From JBFHES01 sp041584015 (GTDB taxonomy: Bacteria; Bacteroidota; Bacteroidia; Bacteroidales; M50B96), in NCBI GenBank assembly GCA_041584015.1, contig JBFHES010000233.1, positions 1-7,228 on the forward strand: a stretch of 7,228 nt of DNA, read 5' to 3'. The notes under the pieces are model-generated. The model saw only the letters and a program-made list of their open reading frames with translations, searched no databases and was not told the DNA's origin. Shown one piece after another: positions 1 through 7,148 of this stretch (the first letter of the stretch is position 1; each line of letters begins with the position of its first letter). Position numbers and translations under genes: made by a program.

Positions 1-1409
1 GTATCCTGCGGTTCATTATTGCTCCAAAATGCAGTTGCTTCCTGAATACTCGCCGATCGGATATAAAAGGTATCACTAAGCACATTTAAATATACCAGTT
101 CGCCGCCCGCAAAGTCTAACTTTGGATTTGTAAAACCATCGCGTAAAGCCATATTGGGTGTTCCTCTATTATGACTCAACACATTAATGTGACTTAAAGG
201 TGTTTGAAACTCTGTAGTAATAATTCCGGCTAGTACTGGTATATCAATCGGAATTCCATTGATAAGAACAATATCATGCCTTTGCAGATCAGTATTTGCA
301 ATATCATCAATCTCTAGTTTTTGCAAATAGCCATAGTTCTCGGCAAGGTTTAAGGCCTGATAGTTTTGTCCTTCGTAGAGTTCATTGGGGGTAATTGTTG
401 GCACATCGTTGCAATGTTTCCACGATTCGTTTGTGGCATAAAAGAATAAATTATCGCTTAAATAAGAAGTACTACGTAAACGCTCATAACACCATATTAC
501 ATCCGAACAATTGGCGCCATCTCCAGAGAAAAACTCAAATGTATATAAATCAAGCTCCTTAAAATAATTAAGCGTTATTGGATACAAATACCTGTTGGGA
601 TTATTCAAATACTGCTGAGTATTAAAAACCGCATGACTGTAATTATAGTCCAGGTGCTGCTGCGCAAAAGTGTAGTGCGAGTTGTACACTTGCGTATTCA
701 TATAATAGATTAAATCCGCATCACTATCAATAATCAGCTTTACTGATGACACATCTCCTAGATGTGTCTTAGCTGGCTTTGAGCTTATCATATCAAAGGC
801 TAACTCATTCAATAGAATATTAAAGTAAAACAGGTTGTCATAGCTTTTACGCAACAGCACAACCCTTTGCTCAACTTCGCCAATGTTATAAGATTGATAA
901 TGTAGCTTAGCCGCGTAATAGTCATCATTTGTAAAAAGGAGCGTATCGGCAATAACGCTGGTGGTTTTAACAATTTGCTCGTGTCGGGCAATATTAAAGG
1001 CATTGTCTGTTCCTACAAGTGTATATGATCGCTTGCCTAGCGGCGAACTAACATTAACAAAGTAGACTCCGTTCGCCAGATTGCTTAAATGCAATTCCCC
1101 ATCGGTTCCCGCATTCAAATCATGATGAATTAACTGCCCTTGCACATTAATAATTAATAAATCAATCGAGCTGGTAAAATGCCATATCAACGTCCGTCCA
1201 CTACTTAATAATTCGCCATGAAGCTGTGTGGTATCTGTGCTTATAAAATGATGAGCAGGAATATAGAAGTAACCATGTTGGTCAGTTGTTGTTGAGATAT
1301 TGATGTTTTGCAGCTTCACTTCGACATCCGCGATTCCGTCAGAATTACTTGCATCGATTACAGTTCCGTAAACGGGTTGACTAAGCGCACTATGATTAGC
1401 AAAACACAT
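1..1409 (-). CDS. Exported PEP/pyruvate-binding-domain family protein, N-terminal part (runs off left edge)
   Basis: The frame is open from the left edge to a stop at 1458-1460. The first in-frame ATG is at 1409, giving 469 residues in the window. Visible in order: a CarboxypepD-regulatory-like beta domain (residues about 10-48, beginning QPVYGTVIDA); a module resembling a T9SS sorting tail (about 68-132, with LLIINVQGQLI and LSNLANGVYFVNV); a middle region with VKLIIDSDADLIYYMNTQVY; and near 150-240 of the window the stretch AGIITTEFQTPLSHINVL followed by RGTPNMAL. The last stretch matches what I know as the swivelling phosphohistidine region of secreted PEP/pyruvate-binding-domain proteins, related to PEP synthase and glucan water dikinase; the candidate His is encoded at 189-191. 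In that family an ATP-grasp-like PPDK N-terminal domain usually follows, which would lie beyond the left edge. Start is uncertain: the natural signal peptide lies upstream but is out of frame (see 1439-1465). Family assignment is from memory of motifs; substrate and activity are unknown. Confidence 0.75.
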   Translation of the reverse strand, partial: MCFANHSALSQPVYGTVIDASNSDGIADVEVKLQNINISTTTDQHGYFYIPAHHFISTDTTQLHGELLSSGRTLIWHFTSSIDLLIINVQGQLIHHDLNAGTDGELHLSNLANGVYFVNVSSPLGKRSYTLVGTDNAFNIARHEQIVKTTSVIADTLLFTNDDYYAAKLHYQSYNIGEVEQRVVLLRKSYDNLFYFNILLNELAFDMISSKPAKTHLGDVSSVKLIIDSDADLIYYMNTQVYNSHYTFAQQHLDYNYSHAVFNTQQYLNNPNRYLYPITLNYFKELDLYTFEFFSGDGANCSDVIWCYERLRSTSYLSDNLFFYATNESWKHCNDVPTITPNELYEGQNYQALNLAENYGYLQKLEIDDIANTDLQRHDIVLINGIPIDIPVLAGIITTEFQTPLSHINVLSHNRGTPNMALRDGFTNPKLDFAGGELVYLNVLSDTFYIRSASIQEATAFWSNNEPQD

Positions 1410-1438
1410 ACTCAGAAGAGCGATAAGTATAAATGTAC

Positions 1439-1465
1439 TTTTTCGGTGTAATGAATTAATCATAT
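1439..1465 (-). other. Likely true start region of the gene at 1-1409, out of frame at an A7 tract
   Basis: An ATG at 1465 begins MINSLHRKK, then reads out of frame into a stop after crossing seven consecutive A residues (T on the plus strand, 1439-1445). The gene body's own frame crosses the same tract as KKSTFILIALLSMCFANHSA, a convincing signal-peptide core, but upstream it meets a TAA at 1458-1460 and offers only the rare start ATT at 1454. With eight A residues, the ATG at 1465 would join the body and give a complete signal peptide. The sequence shows the mismatch directly. Whether it is a sequencing error, a phase-variable switch, ribosomal slippage or a real lesion cannot be told here. 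Confidence 0.6.
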
Positions 1466-1501
1466 TAATATAGTTTGCTCTCGATTAAGCGTTAAGTTGC
1501 G

Positions 1502-1530
1502 CAAAAGTCATTCCTAAAATGGTGCTGCAA
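1502..1530 (-). promoter_or_regulatory. Possible Bacteroidota promoter for the leftmost gene
   Basis: On the minus strand GACTTTTG (1502-1509) matches the phylum's -7 consensus TAnnTTTG at five of its six fixed positions. A TTG lies 18 bases upstream (1528-1530), slightly short of the usual 19-21. Transcription would begin near 1495, about 30 bases before the ATG at 1465, which supports 1465 rather than 1409 as the intended start. Weak on sequence alone. Confidence 0.3.
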
Positions 1531-1575
1531 GTTTTGTAAAAATAGACAGAATATTCTTAAGGATGGTTGCTTGTT

Positions 1576-3492
1576 TTAATTATCCCACTCCTTATTGAGG
1601 ATAATTTTCGCCTTATCAGCTGCTTTCATTTTTTCTAAAAATACGCGAAGCTCTTCAAACAAATGTGTATGATATTCTCCTTGATTTAGTTGTAAACTGC
1701 GCACCAAAAGAATTGACTGTTCCACAACCTCTAGTTCATACTTGTAGCACCCAAGTGCCGATGCAACTTCCATGGCCTTGGGCAGATGCTCAACCTGGAA
1801 TCCCAAAGGCAGGTTTATCTGTATGGTATCCTGATACGAATAAGCGCATGATTGATGTATGGCAAGTTTCCTGTTTTCATCGATCTCCCGAATCATATCA
1901 TAATCAAGAAAAAACTCTGGAGTAATGATCAAGCGCTTCCCCGTTTTACTGGCATACTGTTTTATTCTTCCATCCAGTTCCAGCTTGTATTCTAATTTCC
2001 TACTATCCTCTATTAACTTACAGCCTATCAGGTATAGTCCATTGACTGATAAATAATCGGATATTTGATTCTTTTGCTCTTTTGGCGATTCCTTTACCAG
2101 TCTGCGAATAGCCTCTGCAGCATTATTATAATAGCTTGCATCAATTTCAAGCTGAGCAGCTCCGTCATCTAATAAATGAATTTGACTAAATGATGAACGC
2201 CTGTTTTTTTCGGATGAATATGCAGGAGTTCGCACCAACTCTCCTCCATTAGGTTTTATCAGTAATGCATACCTATTCATATTGGAGCGGCCAATATACC
2301 CAAAAGGAATATTCTGGCTGGTACATTCAAGCCAAACCGTGTCTCCCTTGTTAGGCACACAAACAATTATATGGTTGGTTTGGTTGGCACTTGCAAAATC
2401 AGGAAATAGAATCTGCCGATATTCTCCTGATCCTATCTCAGCATAATACGACTCAATGCCAGCATAATTCAGCAACGCCTTTGTGTAATTACTAAGTGCC
2501 TTGCAATCGCCGTAGCCTTTGTCATCAACATCCTCTGCCTTTATTGGTTGAAACCCTCCAATCCCCAATGCCACATTTATGTATCGGGTATTGTTTTGCA
2601 TGTATTCGTAGATTACTCTTATTCGTTCGCGATCATCGTCAATATTGGCAACTAATTGTTCGATATGGTCTGCTGTCTTCTCGCTCAACTCATCTCTTCC
2701 TTCCACCAGACCATACACCCATTTTCCATAAGTGTTCCAGGAAGAAAAGTCGCCAGTGCTACCTTCATAATCAATCTTCGTAGGAGCTAGTAGCACAATC
2801 GGCATAAAGCTAAAGTAATTGGGTGCATGCGCTTCTGAAGTAACAGCCATAAGGTTTTCTACCTTCCAATGATAAGCTATCTTTTTGTCATCAACTGATC
2901 GTTGAAAATCAAAATTCCCATTTAAGGCTCTATACCTGATATCATATTTAGCTGTTGTGTAGAAATTCAGTTCTGCCTTCTCTACTGCTTGTCTGTATTG
3001 CTCTTGTGGCAACCAGGTATCGAAACCTACCACACCATTATAATCCTCTGTATATTGATACTCCACCGTGTATGGATAGGTCACAATCACTTTACCTGGC
3101 GAATATGTTTTAACCCGATGGTCGCTAAAGAGTGTGTAACTGGCATTGGCTACCATATCTACAATATCCTTCTTTTTCAACTTGTGAATTACCCTGCCAT
3201 TGGCGCCGTAAACGACACCTTTTACATCAGAAACTCTGGTATTGCTGTCGTAATATATCTGAAGCAAGGCGGCCTTCGCTCCTTTAGGGTTTAGAATTGT
3301 TACCGCATAATTGGTCTCTTTACTGCAACTCGCATTTGAAGTACGATAATAGTTGGTGGTGTGAAAACGAACCACCGCATCGGCATTAATTTTAAACGAA
3401 TCGGGAATATTGCTAACGCTTAAAGAAGCTTGTGCCAAAACCACACAAACGCATGAAAACACCAATAGCAATGAGATTATCAGCTTTCGCAT
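1576..3492 (-). CDS. Exported DUF3857/transglutaminase-like protein with candidate catalytic residues
   Basis: A 638-residue protein with an N-terminal signal peptide (basic MRK, hydrophobic core, likely cleavage after A20 before QAS) and no other obvious membrane segment, so probably periplasmic or outer-membrane facing. Roughly residues 55-215 look like the beta-rich DUF3857 domain. Residues about 275-395 are a transglutaminase-like fold with candidate Cys330 in GYGDCKALSNY, His374 in TNHIIVCV and Glu389 in WLECTSQNIPFGY, where many relatives have Asp. The C-terminal 200 or so residues form a beta-rich region comparable to DUF3858. Transglutaminase-fold proteins of this kind may act as cysteine peptidases or amidases; no substrate is evident. 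Its ATG overlaps the upstream stop by one base (TAATG at 3490-3494), so it is probably translationally coupled to its diverged paralogue. Confidence 0.88.
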   Translation of the reverse strand: MRKLIISLLLVFSCVCVVLAQASLSVSNIPDSFKINADAVVRFHTTNYYRTSNASCSKETNYAVTILNPKGAKAALLQIYYDSNTRVSDVKGVVYGANGRVIHKLKKKDIVDMVANASYTLFSDHRVKTYSPGKVIVTYPYTVEYQYTEDYNGVVGFDTWLPQEQYRQAVEKAELNFYTTAKYDIRYRALNGNFDFQRSVDDKKIAYHWKVENLMAVTSEAHAPNYFSFMPIVLLAPTKIDYEGSTGDFSSWNTYGKWVYGLVEGRDELSEKTADHIEQLVANIDDDRERIRVIYEYMQNNTRYINVALGIGGFQPIKAEDVDDKGYGDCKALSNYTKALLNYAGIESYYAEIGSGEYRQILFPDFASANQTNHIIVCVPNKGDTVWLECTSQNIPFGYIGRSNMNRYALLIKPNGGELVRTPAYSSEKNRRSSFSQIHLLDDGAAQLEIDASYYNNAAEAIRRLVKESPKEQKNQISDYLSVNGLYLIGCKLIEDSRKLEYKLELDGRIKQYASKTGKRLIITPEFFLDYDMIREIDENRKLAIHQSCAYSYQDTIQINLPLGFQVEHLPKAMEVASALGCYKYELEVVEQSILLVRSLQLNQGEYHTHLFEELRVFLEKMKAADKAKIILNKEWDN

Positions 3493-5552
3493 TAAATAGC
3501 TTTTAGTACAATCAATTCATTTTGTTTGCTAACAACCATTTCATGAAAGCCCTTGATAGCCGCATATTCTTCAGGCAGATAAATTGTTTTATCAATATTA
3601 AACATGAGGGTTAAATTAACAACATTTCCCATTTGGGTGATGTTGTACACAAACTTGGCACTACTATCAGGTAACCTTAAAATAGCTGATTTAGGTAATT
3701 CGCTAAGCTCATAATTCTCAGGAATGGTGATGCTGTAAAACTGACGTACCGAATAGGTGTAATCATATTCAATAGGATACTCACGCTTTTCAAGGGTAAA
3801 CGGATTCTCCTTTATGAATGGGTGAACAACAGGAGCAAAAAGCACCACATCACCAGTAAGTTCTGCATAATTTTCCTGCGATATATCGCAATTAATATCA
3901 AAGGTACTTTTACTGGAATCGGCTGCACTAGTGGAAATGTTACTATATCGCAAATCACTTTTCTTATTTAAGGCTTGCTCAAATTCTTTCAGGTTATTGT
4001 GTTGGTTAATCTCGCGTTTATACTTATAGCTAGCGTAATCCTTCAATTTCAGACCTAATGTACCTGTTATGTTTAAATTACTGTCTAATGTGATAGTATT
4101 AGATTCAACATGAGTATAAGGTCTAAAATTCATTAACTCCAACCATTTGCCTCCTGTTTTTGAAAGAACCAATCCTTTGTCGTTTAGGCAATGTATAGGC
4201 AATAGGTTGATTTCTGCCAAACCAACTGTTGCGTCCATCAAGTAAGGTTGATTATTATGCATTACCGCAGCTACTACAAAATTAAATCTGCTAAGGGATG
4301 GATGCGCAGGGTGAATGATGCCATGATCCTGTGTGCTTAATACCATTGGTTGGGCAGAAAACCCCAGTTCACTTAACAGCGCTACAAGATTTAGATTTAC
4401 ATCTGCACTATTGCCACTGCCCTTTTTATAGGTCTTGCTTAACGACTGGCTTGCATACTTGCTCTTATATCCGTCCCAGCTAAGCTTCATTTTAATTAGG
4501 TTATAAGCAGCATTCATCAAGGCTTCATCTTTAAGATTCAAGAGCTTCAACAGTTCAACATCTGCCTCTAAGTGCGATACTTTCTCTAGTGCTTTTCCTA
4601 AACCATGCGCATCCATAAGGTTAGCATTAATTTTCTCCCAACTAGTGGAATAGTAATTTTTCATACTGTTTGGAAAGGCTGTACTTTTTAACTCGAACTC
4701 CAACTTGCTGATATAGTTCTCTGCAGTTCGTAAGTACTGTTCCATTGGAAACGCAGGAACTTCTTTGGCATAAAAGTGAAGAATATTATCGCGATATTTA
4801 AAACTGTTAGAATAGCTTTGTGCCTGCACGCTAACACCTTCGGCTTTTTGGTTAAAGGTTAAATTTAACTCCTTAGCCTTACTATCCCGCACTAATTCTA
4901 TCGGGTAATATCCTCGCTGGATATGATGATAGGTAAAATAATCGGGAGAACTTACATGATACTCGCTTTGCAATACCGGAATGGTTTTCTGAAAATACCA
5001 CTCGCGCATATTAAAATAGAAATCCGAGACGATGGTATACTCAACTTCTATTACCGAACCGCTCTTCACATTTGGCATGGCAAACTTCTCCGTAGTCCAG
5101 TACTTATTTGTCTCTTCTGCGTATACATCACTTTTTTTCAGTTTGGTTTTTACAACCTTGCCACCTTCTAAATTATACGTAATTGCTTTTAGTCTTGTTA
5201 AGCGTTCCTTGTTACCATCATGATACAAGGGAATTTCAATATCACCCCAATCGAATCCTTGATTATCGATCACCTTGATTCTAAAATGTCTGGAAAAATA
5301 TAACTGAAATCCTTTCTGACTGCTTGATGGTTGTCTTGAATCAATCGTTGTTTCCGCATAATTAAATTCAGTGTCGCCAAAATCAAAAATGAAATAAGCA
5401 TGGGCATTCGAATCAATTGGACAGAAGCTTGTTTCTAATTCAATTTTATCAATTTTACCAAATTTAGCAGGAGCCTTCTGTGCCTGCATTGAGCTAACAA
5501 AAAACATTAATAATAAAATTGGAATGATACGTGTATGTAAGCCCTGATTCAT
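3492..5552 (-). CDS. Exported DUF3857 protein with degenerate transglutaminase-like domain
   Basis: A 686-residue protein with a signal peptide (MNQGLHTRIIPILLLMFF, likely cleavage after A24 before QKA). Residues about 50-280 look like DUF3857 and about 340-460 like a transglutaminase fold. The catalytic-Cys segment reads GSGNSADVNLNLVALL, aligning S382 with C330 of the downstream paralogue. The His segment reads RFNFVVAAV, aligning F425 with H374. The acidic position is kept as D440 in YLMDATVGLAEINLLP. The C-terminal region (about 480-686) is beta-rich, like DUF3858. Loss of both Cys and His argues against ordinary transglutaminase or peptidase chemistry, so a binding, scaffolding or regulatory role is more likely (inference). 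It is the first gene of a tight two-gene operon and ends in the TAA that overlaps the next ATG. No strong promoter is visible upstream. Confidence 0.87.
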   Translation of the reverse strand: MNQGLHTRIIPILLLMFFVSSMQAQKAPAKFGKIDKIELETSFCPIDSNAHAYFIFDFGDTEFNYAETTIDSRQPSSSQKGFQLYFSRHFRIKVIDNQGFDWGDIEIPLYHDGNKERLTRLKAITYNLEGGKVVKTKLKKSDVYAEETNKYWTTEKFAMPNVKSGSVIEVEYTIVSDFYFNMREWYFQKTIPVLQSEYHVSSPDYFTYHHIQRGYYPIELVRDSKAKELNLTFNQKAEGVSVQAQSYSNSFKYRDNILHFYAKEVPAFPMEQYLRTAENYISKLEFELKSTAFPNSMKNYYSTSWEKINANLMDAHGLGKALEKVSHLEADVELLKLLNLKDEALMNAAYNLIKMKLSWDGYKSKYASQSLSKTYKKGSGNSADVNLNLVALLSELGFSAQPMVLSTQDHGIIHPAHPSLSRFNFVVAAVMHNNQPYLMDATVGLAEINLLPIHCLNDKGLVLSKTGGKWLELMNFRPYTHVESNTITLDSNLNITGTLGLKLKDYASYKYKREINQHNNLKEFEQALNKKSDLRYSNISTSAADSSKSTFDINCDISQENYAELTGDVVLFAPVVHPFIKENPFTLEKREYPIEYDYTYSVRQFYSITIPENYELSELPKSAILRLPDSSAKFVYNITQMGNVVNLTLMFNIDKTIYLPEEYAAIKGFHEMVVSKQNELIVLKAI

Positions 5553-5764
5553 GGTAGTTGAGTTTAGTAATTAATCGTAGTTTGAATAGCCTTAATCTTG
5601 AGCTATCTTTAATACTTAAATATGCTTCATTTCTTAAACCGATCTAAAATAATGATTATTCAGTTTTAAGCAGGTGATCTTTGCAGCTACTTACTTAATA
5701 GCCGCTTATTAAGAATTATTCGTAATAACTTCTGATTTGAATATTTAAGTAAGTAATCCGTCAT
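5553..5764. other. Intergenic region with several related inverted repeats
   Basis: This 212-bp AT-rich gap separates the T9SS cargo gene from the two-gene operon, both on the minus strand. It holds an 11-base inverted pair TACTTAAATAT (5613-5623) and ATATTTAAGTA (5741-5751), and further overlapping dyads at 5688-5755. No stem is followed by a T-run in the minus-strand direction, so a classical intrinsic terminator is not supported. A weak -7-like TATTTTAG (minus strand, 5644-5651, one mismatch to TAnnTTTG) lacks a convincing -33 partner. Confidence 0.5.
5688..5755. repeat. Nested, competing inverted repeats
   Basis: The outer arms TACTTACTTAA (5688-5698) and TTAAGTAAGTA (5745-5755) pair perfectly over 11 bp and can extend two more pairs past a one-base bulge. 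Inside, CTTAATA (5694-5700) also pairs with TATTAAG (5707-5713) across a six-base loop, and TTATT (5716-5720) with AATAA (5724-5728). The outer and first inner stems share bases 5694-5698, so they exclude one another. This may be a processing or termination structure at the 3' end of the cargo transcript, or an operator for the operon; function is inferred only. Confidence 0.5.
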
Positions 5765-6847
5765 CTATTCTTTAATCAACTTGATTGTAGTGCCATTTGT
5801 CAGCCAATTAGCCTTTAAAAAATAGGTACCAGCAGCAAGATGTTTTTCCAATTTTAGGCGAACATGGTTTGCTCCAACTAAAAATCGTTGAGCAGGAAAA
5901 CTTTGTACTAATTGACCTTTAACATCATACAGAGCTACATTAAACTCGTCTGATATCCTGGCACTAATTTTTATGTTGAGGTAATCTGTAAATGGGTTTG
6001 GAGCAACACTTAGATTGATCAAATCTGCCTCAATATTTTCAATAACATTTGAACTGGTATCCACATAAACCACTACCGAATCATAAGCTGTTGGAGTACC
6101 ACAATAATCATCAAGATACGCAATATACATGGTGCTTTGAGCAGGAAATACTTCCATGCCATTAACGGGCATAGGTACTGTTCCCGTTTCAGTAATAACC
6201 TGCAGTGAATACGGACCGTTATTGCCACCGCTGGCGTTGACTAAAGTTATCATTGAACTTCCACCCAGCGCAATAGAATCAGGTATGGCACTAATCTCTA
6301 ACTCTAACTCAGGATAAACATTAACTACCGAGAGTAAAGTTTGGCTTTTGCAATAATTAGCATCACGTACAAAAAGAGCATATTCAATGGAGGAACTTGG
6401 TGTTACTGTAATTGTCTCAGGTCCAATACCTCCTGGATTCCAGTAATAGGTATATGGTGCTATGCCTCCCATCGCCTGCCCAAATACCTGAGTTGTCATA
6501 CCATAACAAATATATTGATCAGGCGATATAAACAATTCTAACTCATCTGGCTCTGAAACCACAAAACTCTCAACAATTGATAATCCTCCAGAATCAAACA
6601 CCGTAACATCATAAGTACCAGCTCCAAGCCAATTATTCGATTCATTGGTTGATCCATCTGACCATAAATAGCCATAAGGAGGAGTACCACCAGTAGCGGT
6701 AAGATTTATTTCGCCGGTTGTATCCGCGTAACACAATGGGTTGTTAACAACACTTGTTATTGATAACTGAGCAACTGTACTTCCCATCATCAACATGAAT
6801 AAGGAAAGAAATAAAAAGCGACTTGTTGGTTTCATAAATTGATGCAT
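5765..6847 (-). CDS. T9SS type A cargo protein with SprB-like repeat
   Basis: A 360-residue secreted protein. The signal peptide begins MHQFMKPTSR, followed by a hydrophobic core and likely cleavage after A26 (TVA/QLS). The second Met (M5, codon at 6835) gives a more typical MKPTSRFLF start and is a real alternative. Residues about 29-100 form a SprB-type Ig-like repeat (NPLCYADTTGEINLTATGG, then PPYGYLWSDGSTNES and GAGTYDVTV). Residues about 103-178 and 180-265 look like two further PKD/Ig-like beta domains. Residues about 278-360 are a T9SS type A sorting tail, with PNPFTDYLNIKIS, VALYDVKGQLV and LAAGTYFLK, ending TTIKLIKE. The protein should therefore cross the outer membrane by T9SS and be surface-attached or released. 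SprB repeats are known from the Flavobacterium gliding adhesin, but one repeat in a short protein does not establish a motility role. No catalytic motif is seen; binding or adhesion is an inference. Confidence 0.92.
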   Translation of the reverse strand: MHQFMKPTSRFLFLSLFMLMMGSTVAQLSITSVVNNPLCYADTTGEINLTATGGTPPYGYLWSDGSTNESNNWLGAGTYDVTVFDSGGLSIVESFVVSEPDELELFISPDQYICYGMTTQVFGQAMGGIAPYTYYWNPGGIGPETITVTPSSSIEYALFVRDANYCKSQTLLSVVNVYPELELEISAIPDSIALGGSSMITLVNASGGNNGPYSLQVITETGTVPMPVNGMEVFPAQSTMYIAYLDDYCGTPTAYDSVVVYVDTSSNVIENIEADLINLSVAPNPFTDYLNIKISARISDEFNVALYDVKGQLVQSFPAQRFLVGANHVRLKLEKHLAAGTYFLKANWLTNGTTIKLIKE

Positions 6848-6873
6848 TAGTTAAATAGTATCTCAAGCTGTAG

Positions 6874-6906
6874 CAAATGTAATAAATTAGTTCCGCTTTT
6901 TGAAAA
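6874..6906 (-). promoter_or_regulatory. Promoter of the T9SS cargo gene, Bacteroidota type
   Basis: On the minus strand TACATTTG (6874-6881) matches the -7 consensus TAnnTTTG exactly. The -33 position, 20 bases upstream, holds TTTTC (6902-6906) in place of TTTG, so that half is weak. Initiation would fall near 6868, leaving about 20 bases before the ATG at 6847 or about 33 before the ATG at 6835. Confidence 0.5.
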
Positions 6907-7022
6907 TGGGAGTTTATCAGGAATGTTAATAAACAAGAATTTTAACAGTTCAGAAGCATCTACGAAACTAATAAAAACGATTGCTTTCTCTATCTTGCAA
7001 AACCAATTTCATCTTGTGAAAA

Positions 7023-7038
7023 ACTTAAAGGTTTAAGT
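7023..7038. repeat. Palindromic dyad, possible operator
   Basis: ACTTAAA (7023-7029) and TTTAAGT (7032-7038) are perfect 7-bp inverted arms separated by GG. The site lies about 110 bases upstream of the plus-strand start and about 175 bases from the minus-strand start. It could be a dimeric regulator site. The TTTAAGTA core also occurs in the 5553-5764 gap, but AT-rich DNA makes such sites common by chance. Confidence 0.35.
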
Positions 7039-7148
7039 ATTGGATTTGTCGGGTTAAATATCTTTTTTTGAGGAAACAAGGTCAGAACAATTGAAACTGA
7101 TAATACATTAAATAAGAATTGAAACACTTTTTAGAATAAAAGCCTATA

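Larger units (their letters stand above)
6848..7148. other. Divergent intergenic region
   Basis: These 301 bp lie between two divergently transcribed exported-protein genes and hold no convincing gene. A promoter-like element for the minus-strand gene lies at 6874-6906 and a near-perfect dyad at 7023-7038. On the plus strand no exact TAnnTTTG is present. TATCTTTT at about 7059-7066 is the nearest match but lacks a well-spaced TTG. The plus-strand start is preceded by an A-rich stretch (ttagaataaaagcctata), as is usual in Bacteroidota. Confidence 0.6.

Noticed and set aside
809..1003. Plus-strand 64-codon open frame
   Set aside because: Antisense to the leftmost gene, whose reading frame carries recognisable family motifs throughout.
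1548..1557. Palindrome AGAATATTCT followed on the minus strand by a T5 run, as a terminator after the 638-residue gene
   Set aside because: The palindrome has no loop, the stem is short and AT-only except for one pair, and the T-run is separated from it; too weak to call.
1665..3294. Plus-strand open frames of 86-101 codons opposite the 638-residue gene
   Set aside because: They lie wholly antisense to a well-supported long coding region, show no recognisable domain and have low-complexity, Cys/Ile-rich content typical of shadow frames.
3449..3454. Possible lipobox (VFSC) in the signal peptide of the 638-residue protein
   Set aside because: Phe at the -2 position and a Cys as early as residue 14 fit poorly, and a signal peptidase I site after A20 is more convincing.
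4923..5223. Two overlapping plus-strand open frames opposite the 686-residue gene
   Set aside because: Antisense shadows of a protein with clear domain structure; no motif and no independent start context.
6341..6541. Plus-strand 66-codon open frame opposite the T9SS cargo gene
   Set aside because: Antisense to the Ig-like domains of a clear T9SS cargo protein; no supporting feature.
7060..7070. T-rich run (tctttttttg) as a plus-strand terminator or -7 element
   Set aside because: No GC stem precedes it, the TAnnTTTG match is imperfect and there is no TTG at the right spacing.
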